A stretch of DNA of 64,000 nt, taken from NCBI RefSeq assembly GCF_039693965.1, contig NZ_CP155576.1, forward strand, positions 2,666,001-2,730,000, read 5' to 3'. Position numbers and translations under genes: made by a program. The DNA is from Moraxella sp. K1664. Lineage in GTDB: Bacteria; Pseudomonadota; Gammaproteobacteria; Pseudomonadales; Moraxellaceae. This document shows positions 1 through 8,412 of this stretch, piece after piece (the stretch's first letter is position 1; each line of letters opens with the position of its first letter). The notes under the pieces are model-generated. The model saw only the letters and a program-made list of their open reading frames with translations, ran no database searches and was not told where the DNA came from.

Positions 1-601
1 TGACAATCTCTTTTGGGTCGCCCCCTGAATTATAATGATAAGTCGTGGCCGGATACAGGTGCGGTGCCAAAGCGTAGTAAAGCTGGTCAATCTCGCCACT
101 CATCGCCCCTTTCATCTCATTAAAGACAATGCCGTGATATTCAGGTTTGCCCTGTTCATCAAGCTCCAAACGAATGCCTTCTTGGGCAAAGTCTAGCTCG
201 TGAATGTTGGGGAAAAACACCGCATCAAGATAGACGGACAATAAGTTAAAATAATCGTTTTTGTTTTGACTGGCAAAGGGATACACCGTCCAATCACTTG
301 CCGTCATGGCGTTCATAAAAGTCTGCAATGACCGCTTAATCATGCTAAAAAATGGGTCTCGTACGGGGTATTTTTGTGAACCGCACAACACAACGTGTTC
401 TAGAATATGAGCTTCGCCACGAGAAGTCATGGGCTGAGTGGCAAAGCCAATCATCAAGGCGTTTTCGTCATTATCACACGCCAGATGATAATGGGTCGCC
501 CCTGTGGCGGTATGCTCACAAAGTAGCACCGTAATGTCAAGAGCTTCTATGTGGTGCTGGGATTTTAGGGTAAAGGCAGGGTGTAGGTTAAATGTTGTCA
601 T
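1..601 (-). CDS. M16 family (presequence-protease-like) metallopeptidase, N-terminal part
   Basis: The reading frame starts at the ATG at 599-601 and runs off the left edge, so about 200 N-terminal residues are visible. Residues 65-69 read HILEH, the inverted zinc motif HxxEH of M16 peptidases, inside the stretch GEAHILEHVVLCGS. The later FNEMKGAMSGE segment should hold the third zinc ligand (Glu). This arrangement is typical of the large M16C enzymes (PreP/Cym1/pitrilysin-like, about 950-1000 residues), which degrade peptides in a closed chamber. Membership of the M16C branch is inferred from the sequence around the motif. No signal peptide is evident, so a cytoplasmic location is likely. 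Confidence 0.85.
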   Translation of the reverse strand, partial: MTTFNLHPAFTLKSQHHIEALDITVLLCEHTATGATHYHLACDNDENALMIGFATQPMTSRGEAHILEHVVLCGSQKYPVRDPFFSMIKRSLQTFMNAMTASDWTVYPFASQNKNDYFNLLSVYLDAVFFPNIHELDFAQEGIRLELDEQGKPEYHGIVFNEMKGAMSGEIDQLYYALAPHLYPATTYHYNSGGDPKEIV

Positions 602-712
602 GAATGGTTCCGTGATGAAAAAATGCTATATTGTGGCAAAAATTTGCAATTTAAACAAGGCTTTTGTAAATTTTGATAAAAATTCTTGTTTTTATGATTA
701 ACCGAAAAGACG

Positions 713-741
713 TTGAACAAGGACTAATTTGGCGGTATACT
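713..741 (+). promoter_or_regulatory. sigma-70-type promoter, probably for glmM
   Basis: A -35 box TTGAAC (713-718) is followed after 17 bp by a -10 box TATACT (736-741). The start codon of glmM is about 170 bp downstream, giving a long leader that contains the palindrome at 806. A second -10-like TATAAT is at 758-763, without an obvious -35 at the right spacing. Confidence 0.45.
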
Positions 742-805
742 TAGGGTTATCTTTTCTTATAATTTTACCCCATTCTCAACTTTATATAAGTGGTTGATTT
801 ATCAA

Positions 806-825
806 GGGCGAATAGCGATTCGCCC
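806..825. repeat. short REP-like palindrome (GGGCGAAT type)
   Basis: GGGCGAAT-AGCG-ATTCGCCC forms an 8-bp perfect stem. The same type recurs at 2349 and 26243. Here it sits in the glmM leader. Confidence 0.7.
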
Positions 826-919
826 CTACAACCCAAAAATGGTTATTGAACAATCAACAAGCTACCATTTTAAGTTGAGAATGAAGTTATCATTTTTTAA
901 TTTTAAAAAGGCAATCATC

Positions 920-2275
920 ATGAGCTACTTCGGTACAGACGGCATTCGTGGGGCATTTGGACAATTTCCCATTACCCCTGATTTTCTACTAAGATTGGGT
1001 TATGCCACAGGGCAGGTTTTGACCGCCCAAAACACGACAGACAGACGACCCAGCGTGGTTATTGGCAAAGACACTCGTCTGTCGGGCTATGTGATTGAAT
1101 CCGCCTTGCAAGCAGGATTTAACTCGGCAGGCGTGGACGTGCATTTGCTTGGGTCCTTGCCAACACCTGCCATTGCTCATTTGGCAAGAAGTTTTCATGC
1201 CGACATGGGCGTGGTCATCTCAGCAAGCCACAACCCTTATGGCGACAATGGCGTAAAATTCTTCTCAGACGAAGGCAAAAAAATCTCAGACGACACCCAA
1301 TCCGCCATTAACGCCAAATTGGACGAGATGATACATGGCGACACGCTCTCACGCCTTGAACACTACCCCACCGAGCTTGGCAAAAGCTACCGCATTGATG
1401 ACGCTAAGGGGCGTTATATTGAGTACTGCAAAGGCTCGTTCCCCTACCAATACGACCTGCGTGGGCTAACCATCGCCCTTGACTGTGCCAACGGAGCAGG
1501 GTACAGCGTTGCCCCACGGGTCTTGCGTGAGCTTGGGGCAACCGTCATCGCCCACGCCAACACGCCAAACGGCACCAACATCAACGACAACTGTGGTTCA
1601 ACCCACCCCGAAACCTTGCAAAAATTGGTATTGGAACACAAAGCAGACTTAGGCATTGCCCTAGACGGCGACGGCGACCGCATTGTTATGGTGGATGAAA
1701 ACGGACAAATTTTGGACGGCGACAGCATTTTGTACATTCTTGCCAATGGGGCAGACGAAACCCCAAAAGGCGTGGTCGGCACGCTCATGAGCAACATGGC
1801 ACTTGAAAACTTGCTTAAAAATCAAGGCATTGACTTTGTCCGTGCCAAAGTGGGCGACCGCTATGTCATGCAGGAGCTAGAAAAACACGGCTACACCATT
1901 GGCGGAGAGTCATCGGGGCATATTCTTTGCCTTGATAAATCACGCACAGGGGACGCCATTGTAGCAGGCTTGCAGGTGCTGGCGATTTTGGTCAAAAAAG
2001 GCGGAAAATTATCCGATTTAACAAAGGGTTATACCCCATATCCCCAAACGCTCATCAATGTCCGCCTAGCCAAAATGAGCGACCCTTATGACAATGACGA
2101 GCTAAAATCCGCCTTCGCCCAAGCCGAGAGCGAGCTTGGCGACACAGGGCGACTATTAATTCGTAAATCAGGCACCGAGCCTGTGATTCGGGTCATGGTT
2201 GAAGCCCAAAATGGCGATACGGCACAAACATTGGCAACATCATTGGCGGACAAGGTAAAGGCGGTGCTGGGGTGA
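920..2275 (+). CDS. glmM: phosphoglucosamine mutase
   Basis: GlmM interconverts glucosamine-6-phosphate and glucosamine-1-phosphate on the way to UDP-GlcNAc, and so feeds peptidoglycan and lipid A synthesis. The ATG at 920 gives 451 residues beginning [11 protein letters not shown], the usual N-terminus and length of the family. The open frame extends upstream to 794, but that part is poorly conserved in character and overlaps the palindrome. The phosphoserine loop SASHNP is at residues 101-106 (phosphoserine about S103). The metal-binding loop DGDGDR is at about 249-254, and a C-terminal [15 protein letters not shown] segment binds sugar phosphate. The gene appears monocistronic here, without the folP neighbour often seen. 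Confidence 0.97.
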   Translation: MSYFGTDGIRGAFGQFPITPDFLLRLGYATGQVLTAQNTTDRRPSVVIGKDTRLSGYVIESALQAGFNSAGVDVHLLGSLPTPAIAHLARSFHADMGVVISASHNPYGDNGVKFFSDEGKKISDDTQSAINAKLDEMIHGDTLSRLEHYPTELGKSYRIDDAKGRYIEYCKGSFPYQYDLRGLTIALDCANGAGYSVAPRVLRELGATVIAHANTPNGTNINDNCGSTHPETLQKLVLEHKADLGIALDGDGDRIVMVDENGQILDGDSILYILANGADETPKGVVGTLMSNMALENLLKNQGIDFVRAKVGDRYVMQELEKHGYTIGGESSGHILCLDKSRTGDAIVAGLQVLAILVKKGGKLSDLTKGYTPYPQTLINVRLAKMSDPYDNDELKSAFAQAESELGDTGRLLIRKSGTEPVIRVMVEAQNGDTAQTLATSLADKVKAVLG

Positions 2276-2310
2276 TTTTTAAATCATAGACAATTTGAAA
2301 TGGGTGTGTA

Positions 2311-2368
2311 GGGTAAATTGAATTTGCCCTATGGTAAATTTAACACAAGGGCGAATTGCAATTCGCTC
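2311..2368. repeat. two adjacent short palindromes
   Basis: GGGTAAATTGAATTTGCCC (from 2311) and GGGCGAATTGCAATTCGCTC (2349-2368) are imperfect self-complementary units just downstream of glmM. They belong to the same loose REP-like group as those at 806 and 26243. Confidence 0.6.
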
Positions 2369-2372
2369 CTGT

Positions 2373-2506
2373 ATACACCCAAGAAACTTTAAAATTAACA
2401 CAAGTGTAATGACGTTTGAGTGTAGGGGCGTGCTGTGCACGCCTATAAAAAGTGGTGTCTCAGCACGTCCCTACAAATACTGTGGTAAATATCAAGTTTG
2501 TTGGCT
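2373..2506. repeat. dispersed repeat R2, copy 1
   Basis: This 134-bp stretch shares blocks in the same order with 22184-22313: TACACCCAA..AAACTTTAAAATTA, then AATGA.GTTTG.GTGTAG, then CTACAAAT..GTGGT and TATCAAGTTTGTT. Its two ends are imperfect inverted repeats (CCAAGAAACTT against the complement of AAGTTTGTTGG). It contains an inner palindrome GGCGTGC-TGT-GCACGCC at 2427-2443. The remaining DNA up to 2652 holds only a weak palindrome at about 2583 (GGTGCATATCACGCAC) and AT-rich sequence. Confidence 0.6.
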
Positions 2507-2652
2507 ATATCTAATTTTAAAACATTTGTGATTTAACAATGGTATTTTATAATGATTTAACTTCAAAATATACTAATTGGTAAGGTGCATATCACGCACT
2601 CTACAATACTGCAAATAAAAATATCATTTTAATAGTTAAAAAGAGAAAATCC

Positions 2653-2901
2653 ATGATATTAGACCTACCCCCAACCACCATAGAGCTAATTACCGCCAGA
2701 GCCGAACAAGCAGGTATGACGGTTGATGAATTGCTTATATCCACTTTTGCCAAAGATGATGAAGACGCTTATTATGATTGGTTTTATCAACATCATTTTG
2801 ATATTAAGAAATTGGATAAATCAATCAAAAGCGGTTCTACCCCTGTGCCTCATTTTGACAGCGTAGAACAGTTGGCAGATTGGCTGGGTGGTGCAAGATG
2901 A
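2653..2901 (+). CDS. putative antitoxin of a type II toxin-antitoxin pair
   Basis: An 82-residue protein starting MILDLPPTT. No fold can be assigned with confidence. The first 35 residues (PPTTIELITARAEQAGMTVDELLIS) look like a short ribbon-helix-helix or helical DNA-binding segment. The rest is acidic and ends in DSVEQLADWLGG, which could form a toxin-binding helix. The function is inferred from the neighbour: its TGA overlaps the ATG of the next gene, whose product resembles YafO toxins. A Shine-Dalgarno-like AAAAGAGAAA precedes the ATG. Confidence 0.6.
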   Translation: MILDLPPTTIELITARAEQAGMTVDELLISTFAKDDEDAYYDWFYQHHFDIKKLDKSIKSGSTPVPHFDSVEQLADWLGGAR

Positions 2902-3263
2902 AAGTGGAAACAAGTCTTGCCTTTGACGAACAACTTGCTCTACTTTCACACGCAGACCGTATAAAAATCGCTCTATTTGTCCAACAAGTTCAACAACACG
3001 GCTTGCATGGTCTGCAAGGTCGTAATAAATCATCTATTCCAACCAATCCCCATACCAAAAAAGAACGAGCTAATTTTGATTATGCCCAAAAATACTGTCT
3101 TTGGCATTATCATATCGGCATACCTAATTATGTGGGCGAGTTTGGCGATATGACAAGCGAATACATTTTACATTATCAACGCTTTGATGATAAAATTGTA
3201 CTGGTGAGTATCAGTTCGCATCCGCCTTTTGAATTGCCAAGTATAGATAAATTATCATTTTAA
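2898..3263 (+). CDS. YafO-like type II toxin (putative ribosome-dependent mRNA interferase)
   Basis: The ATG at 2898 lies within an ATGA overlap with the preceding gene, which fixes the start. The product is 121 residues. The C-terminal half reads KYCLWHYHIG and then GDMTSEYILHYQR, followed by VLVSISSHPPFELP. This pattern (LWHYHIG, TSEY.LHY, HPPF) is characteristic of the YafO family, whose E. coli member cleaves mRNA on the ribosome. The overlap implies translational coupling with the antitoxin. There is no sign of truncation, so the toxin is probably functional. Confidence 0.7.
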   Translation: MKVETSLAFDEQLALLSHADRIKIALFVQQVQQHGLHGLQGRNKSSIPTNPHTKKERANFDYAQKYCLWHYHIGIPNYVGEFGDMTSEYILHYQRFDDKIVLVSISSHPPFELPSIDKLSF

Positions 3264-3284
3264 TAACCAACCAAAGGTAACAAC

Positions 3285-3938
3285 ATGGCTATTGATTTTA
3301 GTGCCAGCCGTCTATCCTATGAAAAAGACGAACTGATTGAAAAAAACATTGGCGATACCCCTTATCCATTACTTCAAAAATGGATAAATGACGCCATATC
3401 CGAGCAAATTGGTGAAGCCTATGCATTTAGCCTTGCCACCTGTGGGGCGGATAGGCGTCCGTCCGTGCGTACCTTGCTTATGCGTGAGATTGTCCCTAAT
3501 GATGACGACATTCAGATGATTTTTTATACCAATTATGACAGCGACAAGGGGCAGGATTTGGCAGACAATCCCTTTGCCGAAGCCTTGTTTTTTTGGCATA
3601 CGCTAGAACGCCAAGTGCGAGCATCTGGGCGTGTGGTCAAATTATCTGATGATAAATCAGAGACTTACTACCATTCCCGCCCAAAAGACAGCCAGCTTGC
3701 CGCATGGGTCAGTCGCCCCCAAAGTGGCGTGGTAGAGAGCCGTGAAATTATGGAGAGTGATTTTGCCAAGCTATCCGAGCAGTTTGGCGAACATATCCCC
3801 AAACCCGAGTTTTGGGGCGGATATTGCCTATTGGTGGATAAAATAGAATTTTGGCAAGGGCGAGCCAACCGTATGCACGACCGCATTGTATATCATAAGG
3901 GCGATAAGGGTTGGGAGCGTGAGCGGATATTGCCGTGA
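3285..3938 (+). CDS. pdxH: pyridoxamine 5'-phosphate oxidase
   Basis: PdxH oxidises pyridoxine or pyridoxamine 5'-phosphate to pyridoxal 5'-phosphate using FMN and oxygen, the last step of PLP synthesis and salvage. The 217 residues match the family's usual length. Typical elements are RPSVRTLLMR near residue 50 (FMN and substrate binding), FYTNYDSDKGQDLADNPFA, and the C-terminal signature beginning NRMHDRI and ending ERERILP. The stop codon overlaps the start of the following phosphoesterase gene (TGATG), so the two were once an operon. Confidence 0.96.
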   Translation: MAIDFSASRLSYEKDELIEKNIGDTPYPLLQKWINDAISEQIGEAYAFSLATCGADRRPSVRTLLMREIVPNDDDIQMIFYTNYDSDKGQDLADNPFAEALFFWHTLERQVRASGRVVKLSDDKSETYYHSRPKDSQLAAWVSRPQSGVVESREIMESDFAKLSEQFGEHIPKPEFWGGYCLLVDKIEFWQGRANRMHDRIVYHKGDKGWERERILP

Positions 3939-4988
3939 TGATGTTTTTTAATAAATACAAAAAAGCGATGATAAGAATAGTCATCGCTTTATTGATGATA
4001 GTTGCCGTGATTATTTATAGTAATTTATTAAAGGTGGTGGATTATCAATTTGATGATATTGGCTATCAGAGCGATAAAACATTAAACATCGCCCTAATTA
4101 CCGATTTACACGCTTGTTATTATGGTGATAATCAAAAATGGTTAATAGATATTTTAAAACAAAAACAGCCCGATGTGATATTATTGGGCGGGGATATTTA
4201 TGATGACAAAATGCCTTTTGATAATGCCGATGAATTATTAGGGCGTGTTGAATATTGGTATTTGCCATGAAAAATGAGAAAAATCGCACGTTTTTCAAGG
4301 AAAAAACGCAGGCTGATAGTTATTCTATCAGACAAGTTTTTGACGCAGAAAAACAAGATTTAGCCATTTTTCATGCAAAAATTGATAAAAGCGTTAAATT
4401 TTCATCTTATTTTATAAGAATGTTATCAATGTTCAGCACGCCCTAAGCCAATTACCCAATATTGCCCCAACTTATTATGTGGACGGCAATCATGAAAATT
4501 GGCTAAGCCGTGCAGATTATAACAAAGTCATCAATAAAATCCACGCTCATGGCGTATCAATCATTCATGGCAAAAGTATATCCGTGCCAAATACCAATGT
4601 TGTCATTCACGGCATATCCGACCCAGACGGCGGAGCATTTGATAAGGATTTAAAAACAGTAACGGATAATTTAAATAATGATATTTATAAAAATCACGTC
4701 CACATTCTATTAACCCACCGCCCCGAGCATATTGATACTTATCTAAATTACCCTTTTGATATTATCATGGCAGGTCATGCTCATGGTGGACAATGGCGAG
4801 TGCCGTTTGTCATCAATGGCGTGTACGCTCCCAATCAAGGGCTATTTCCCAAATATGCAGGCGGATTGTATGAATTTGTCAATGACCATAACACCAAATT
4901 TATCGTCAGTCAAGGCTTGGCACGAGAAAGTACAAGAGTGCCACGCTTGTTTAACCGTCCTGAATTGGTGTTTGTGAGTTTGGAGTGA
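3938..4988 (+). pseudogene. metallophosphoesterase gene split by a 203-bp repeat element
   Basis: The 5' part (3938-4240) encodes an N-terminal membrane anchor (about residues 8-28) and the calcineurin-like motifs DLHACYYGD and GGDIYDD. The 3' part (4446-4988) continues with YYVDGNHENW, THRPEH and GHAHGGQW. Together these give the full metal-site set DxH, GD, GNHE, H and GHxH of a YkuE-type membrane-anchored phosphoesterase. Between them lies the repeat at 4241-4443 plus one duplicated TA. Removing exactly 205 bp (4241-4445) joins ..DELL to SQLP.. in frame. With the element present, translation ends at a stop near 4270, and only the 3' part from a GTG at 4479 could be restarted. The start overlaps the pdxH stop. 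Confidence 0.9.
4241..4443 (+). mobile_element. MITE-like structured repeat, copy A (203 bp, complete)
   Basis: The element is flanked by TA at 4239-4240 and 4444-4445, read as a target duplication. The ends are 20-bp inverted repeats starting GGGCGTG, with G-U wobbles. Compared with the copy at 22395, positions 8-14 of both arms are changed together so that pairing is kept. Internal hairpins are ACGTTTTTC-AAG-GAAAAAACG and CTGATAG-loop-CTATCAG. An open frame (4255-4446) runs through it, but the intact copy at 22395 has an in-frame stop, so it is not treated as a gene. Confidence 0.85.
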
Positions 4989-4990
4989 AA

Positions 4991-5923
4991 CTACCCCACA
5001 CAACGTTTTGGTGTTTGTTTTTTGTTCAGTGATGTCTGACACCGCCACACCTTATCATCTATTTGATGATAAATCGCCAAATGCCGACCGTTTAAATACC
5101 GCACCGGATAACTCGCCCCTGACACCGTTGCCACCACCGCACAATCGGTCTTGGCATAGGGCAGGCTTGCCACCACTTCCACGCTCACCCTTTGGTTGTC
5201 GGTAGTAACAGGCAGACCCACAGGGCAGTTACCTGTTTGCTCATAGATGAGCTCCACTCGCTTGGCAATGGCATTGGTACTGCGATAACTCTCAAAAATC
5301 ACTGCCTGCTCTTTTTGAATGGCGATAATCGGCACAAATTGTAATACAATGATCGCAAGCAACGTCCCAAACATGGCAAACGCCACGCCAAGCCCCACCA
5401 CACTAACCCCGCCATGCTCTGCCAAATATGCCTTTTGGGCGTCTTTGTCAGCAGGATACAACTCCACCACATCGGCAATCTCACGCCGTGCCATGCGATA
5501 ATAATACGCGTCCGCCCAGCGTGCCACCATGCTCGACCAAAACAGCCACACCGCCCCAGCTATCATGAGCCGTGTGTACATCTGATAGTCATCGGGCAGT
5601 TTACCCACAAATAAAAACTCACACACCGCCAAAATAATGACGATGTTGAGCTTAATGAACGACCACCCTGCCACACAATACACCACACAGTCCAGATAAC
5701 GCTTGCGGTATAACAACCAGCCAAACGTGGTGAAAAACGCCGACCAATTCCAACGGGCGTGCAGTTTGCCTGCCTTGTCAAATTGCTCAAATCGCTTTAA
5801 ATAATAGCTTTGCGAGCGTGTGCCAATGAACCATTTATCAAGCTGTATCCGCTCTTTGTCGGATAAGTGGGGCAAATAAAATGGGGGCGGGGTCGTGTCT
5901 TCTAAAAATGGCAAACGAAACAT
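4991..5923 (-). CDS. membrane protein with DUF2628-like region and pilin-like C-terminal domain
   Basis: A 310-residue protein. Residues about 1-170 carry a short soluble head (YLPHLSDKERIQLDKWF) and several hydrophobic segments containing RWNWSAFFTTFGWLLYRKRY and MARREIADV, a pattern seen in DUF2628 proteins. A single hydrophobic helix (about 175-205) precedes a soluble part with KRVELIYEQTGNCPVG and a terminal WRCQTSLNKKQTPKRC. That end resembles the disulfide-bounded globular head of type IV pilins. There is no prepilin peptidase site at the N-terminus. The function is unknown. An outer-face minor-pilin-like sensor is possible but is only inference. Confidence 0.7.
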   Translation of the reverse strand: MFRLPFLEDTTPPPFYLPHLSDKERIQLDKWFIGTRSQSYYLKRFEQFDKAGKLHARWNWSAFFTTFGWLLYRKRYLDCVVYCVAGWSFIKLNIVIILAVCEFLFVGKLPDDYQMYTRLMIAGAVWLFWSSMVARWADAYYYRMARREIADVVELYPADKDAQKAYLAEHGGVSVVGLGVAFAMFGTLLAIIVLQFVPIIAIQKEQAVIFESYRSTNAIAKRVELIYEQTGNCPVGLPVTTDNQRVSVEVVASLPYAKTDCAVVATVSGASYPVRYLNGRHLAIYHQIDDKVWRCQTSLNKKQTPKRCVG

Positions 5924-5928
5924 AAATT

Positions 5929-5957
5929 TTGTACTTAACCGATGAATGCTTTATAAT
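5929..5957 (+). promoter_or_regulatory. sigma-70 promoter of trmB
   Basis: -35 TTGTAC (5929-5934), a 17-bp spacer and a perfect -10 TATAAT (5952-5957). The trmB ATG is 36 bp further on. The gene on the other strand starts at 5923. Confidence 0.65.
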
Positions 5958-5992
5958 AGGCACTATTTTACGCCTTTTTTAGATAATATACC

Positions 5993-6835
5993 ATGACTAA
6001 CCCAGACCAATCCACCCCAAAAGCCCCCCTTGCCCCTGTTGGGGGCGACCGCCAAACCCCTGACATCTCTCGGGATACCATCAGCCAAGAAATCCAAAAC
6101 TTATCTCGCACACCGACCGAGTATAGCCACGCCATCGCCACCTTTATGAGACGGCGAACGCACCTAAGCCAGTATGCCGAACAAGCCTTGACCGACCCCG
6201 CCTTTGCTCCGTACATCATCAATCACGGTAAGGATTTGGGCAAATTGGGCGATGTGTCCAACATCACCGATTTGCGGGCATTTTTTAAAGACACACCAAA
6301 TGGCGAGAACGCCCCCTTGACCCTAGAAATCGGCTTTGGCATGGGCGACAGCTTGGTAGAAATGGCACAAGTCGAGCCAGCTCGTAACTTTGCCGGTATA
6401 GAAGTTCACGAACCAGGGATTGGGCGTACTGCTTACTTATCTCATGAATTGGGACTGACCAATTTAAAGGTGCTAAATGGCGATGCGATTGCCTTGTTAA
6501 ATAACCTACCAGATGAACATTTAGATACCGTACAACTCTACTTTCCTGACCCTTGGCAAAAAAAACGACACTATAAACGCCGTTTTGTTACCACAGAACG
6601 CATGACCTTAGTGGCGGACAAATTAAAAACAGGCGGAATTTTTCACAGTGCGACCGATTGGGAGCATTATGCCCTATGGATGCTTGAAGTTTTGGATAAT
6701 ATGAGCCAATTTGAAAACATGGCAGGACATGGCAACTTTTCGCCACGTCCCGACTTTCGCCCTGCCACCAAATTTGAAAAACGTGGAGCAGACTATGGGC
6801 GTGCGTCTTGGGATTTGCTGTATAAAAAGGTGTAA
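5993..6835 (+). CDS. trmB: tRNA (guanine-46-N7)-methyltransferase
   Basis: TrmB uses S-adenosylmethionine to make m7G at position 46 in the variable loop of tRNAs. The 280-residue product has a longer, Pro-rich N-terminus than E. coli TrmB (239 residues). The SAM-binding motif is [15 protein letters not shown] and is followed by [10 protein letters not shown]. The catalytic and substrate signature [14 protein letters not shown] is followed by [10 protein letters not shown]. All family motifs are present, so it should be active. It converges with mtgA, one base separating the two stop codons. Confidence 0.96.
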   Translation: MTNPDQSTPKAPLAPVGGDRQTPDISRDTISQEIQNLSRTPTEYSHAIATFMRRRTHLSQYAEQALTDPAFAPYIINHGKDLGKLGDVSNITDLRAFFKDTPNGENAPLTLEIGFGMGDSLVEMAQVEPARNFAGIEVHEPGIGRTAYLSHELGLTNLKVLNGDAIALLNNLPDEHLDTVQLYFPDPWQKKRHYKRRFVTTERMTLVADKLKTGGIFHSATDWEHYALWMLEVLDNMSQFENMAGHGNFSPRPDFRPATKFEKRGADYGRASWDLLYKKV

Positions 6836-6836
6836 G

Positions 6837-7586
6837 CTAAGGCAATACCGCACTGGGCATACGCTTCATGATAATCCGCTTTTTGTTTTGTAGGCGACGG
6901 TTATTGAGATTTTTTTGGTAATATTTGGGATTGGGGAGCATGCTGATGAGTAGTGCCGACTGCTCACGGCTTAGGTTTTTGGCAGATTTGCCATAATAAT
7001 GCCGAGCCGCCGCCTCAATGCCATAAATGCCCTCGCCAAATTCCGCCACGTTCAGATACACTTCCAAAATCCGCTGTTTATCCCACATACCCTCCATCAT
7101 CACCGTAATAATCGCCTCCTCACCCTTACGAATGTAAGAGCGGTGCGATGTCAAAAACAAATTTTTGGCAAGCTGTTGGCTGATGGTCGAGCCACCCATT
7201 GACACCGCCCCGCCTGCTTCGTTTGCCCTAATGGCACGCTCAATACCGTCCATGTCAAAGCCATTATGCGTGGCAAATTTGGCGTCTTCACTCGCCACCG
7301 CCGCCTGTTTGACCGCTTTGGCGATATTATCATAATCCACCCATACCTGTGTAACCTCGCCCCCCGATAGGCGATGAGCGACCATAAACATGGAGTTACC
7401 GACAGGGGCGACTTTCCACACACCCAGCATGGCAGCAATGAGCAGATGAAAGCTGATGACCAACACCAATAGCGGAGCTATCACCCATCGCCACAGCCAT
7501 GCCACCAGTCCCCGTCTTTTGGGTTTGGGCGGAGTTTGTGGGTCGGGACTGGGCTGAGATGGCGTATTTGTGGTTTTTTTAAACAT
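6837..7586 (-). CDS. mtgA: monofunctional biosynthetic peptidoglycan transglycosylase
   Basis: MtgA is a GT51 glycosyltransferase that polymerises lipid II into glycan chains at the outer face of the inner membrane. The 249-residue protein has a Pro-rich cytoplasmic head and one transmembrane helix (about residues 28-55). The catalytic domain shows SEDAKFATHNGFD (catalytic Glu), GGSTISQQLAKNLFL, RKGEEAI and LNVAEFGEGIYGIEAAA. The length and motif order are standard for the family, and no transpeptidase domain follows. Confidence 0.95.
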   Translation of the reverse strand: MFKKTTNTPSQPSPDPQTPPKPKRRGLVAWLWRWVIAPLLVLVISFHLLIAAMLGVWKVAPVGNSMFMVAHRLSGGEVTQVWVDYDNIAKAVKQAAVASEDAKFATHNGFDMDGIERAIRANEAGGAVSMGGSTISQQLAKNLFLTSHRSYIRKGEEAIITVMMEGMWDKQRILEVYLNVAEFGEGIYGIEAAARHYYGKSAKNLSREQSALLISMLPNPKYYQKNLNNRRLQNKKRIIMKRMPSAVLP

Positions 7587-7620
7587 AAAATAAACTAATA
7601 AGATAAACTTGGGGCGTATT

Positions 7621-7629
7621 TGCTATAAT
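7621..7629 (+). promoter_or_regulatory. extended -10 promoter for the glutaredoxin-like gene
   Basis: TGCTATAAT matches the extended -10 consensus (TGnTATAAT) 47 bp before the start codon at 7676. No good -35 is seen, which fits extended -10 promoters. Confidence 0.45.
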
Positions 7630-7675
7630 AAACGCCCTATTTTACACGATTTTTTGCCACAGGGCATTATTTTTT

Positions 7676-8092
7676 ATGAATAATATTAATTTTATCAAAT
7701 ACTTACAAAACTTAACAGATGACCGCTTTGCCCTGACTTGCCTAGACCATAACGAATACCGCACATTCCATACCCTACTATTGGCGACATTTGCAGGTTC
7801 GGACAGTCAGCTCATCCACACATCCAACCCTGCCACAGATTGGTATCTTTTAGGCACGGACGGTTGTCATCTGTGCCACGCCAGCCACGCTCTACTGACC
7901 CAAGCCCAAGCCATGAACCCACACATGCCTGCCATTCATGTGCTTGACCTAGCCGGCAGCGAAGAGTTAATTGACCATCTAGGCACGCTCATCCCCATTC
8001 TTATCACTCCCACCCACCTGCTGTGCTATCCGTTTGGTGTCATGGATGTCATTCATCTTTTGCCAAATCATCACCACAAACACATCAAATAA
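7676..8092 (+). CDS. glutaredoxin-like (DUF836-type) protein
   Basis: A 138-residue protein. From about residue 58 it reads WYLLGTDGCHLCHASHALL, an N-terminal strand and CxxC redox motif (C-H-L-C) of glutaredoxin-like proteins. Further on come VLDLAGSEELIDHLGTLIPILI, with the cis-Pro region expected of a thioredoxin fold. The first 55 residues are not recognisable. A thiol-disulfide role is likely from the motif, but the substrate is unknown. It stands alone, divergent from mtgA. Confidence 0.7.
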   Translation: MNNINFIKYLQNLTDDRFALTCLDHNEYRTFHTLLLATFAGSDSQLIHTSNPATDWYLLGTDGCHLCHASHALLTQAQAMNPHMPAIHVLDLAGSEELIDHLGTLIPILITPTHLLCYPFGVMDVIHLLPNHHHKHIK

Positions 8093-8412
8093 ATAGACAC
8101 ATTTTCATTTTTATTAGTTTTTTAAATCACAAAAAACAATAAAATTTTATTATTTTTAAAAATCAGTTATTTATTTTTAATAAGTTTTTGAGTAAAATAG
8201 CATCTCACTCATTAGTTGTTAATGAGATTTATTGTAAATAACCATTTTTATATTGTGGCTTTTGTTAAATTTTATCAAAACAGGGCTTTGTGATGCCAAA
8301 ATGACATTGTAAACCATTGTTTTTTGTATGACCCAACAATAAATGCCATTTCAAATACTGAAGTCACAATACAGATGGGCGTACGGTTTTTATATTAGAC
8401 AAAGGAGTGTAT
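8093..8412. other. AT-rich region upstream of lldP
   Basis: About 320 bp of very AT-rich DNA without a gene. It presumably holds the lldP promoter. A strong Shine-Dalgarno AAAGGAG is at 8401-8407. No clear operator was recognised, and no lldR-like regulator gene is adjacent. Confidence 0.5.

Noticed and set aside
2331-2531. Open frame of 66 codons downstream of glmM
   Set aside because: It runs through palindromes and repeat R2 and has no ribosome-binding site or protein-like composition.
4255-4446. An open frame inside the repeat (MKNEKNRTFFKEK..), also seen in copy E
   Set aside because: The near-identical complete copy at 22395 has an in-frame TAG after the first 14 codons, and differences between copies are mostly non-synonymous while base pairing is kept. 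The element looks structural, not coding.
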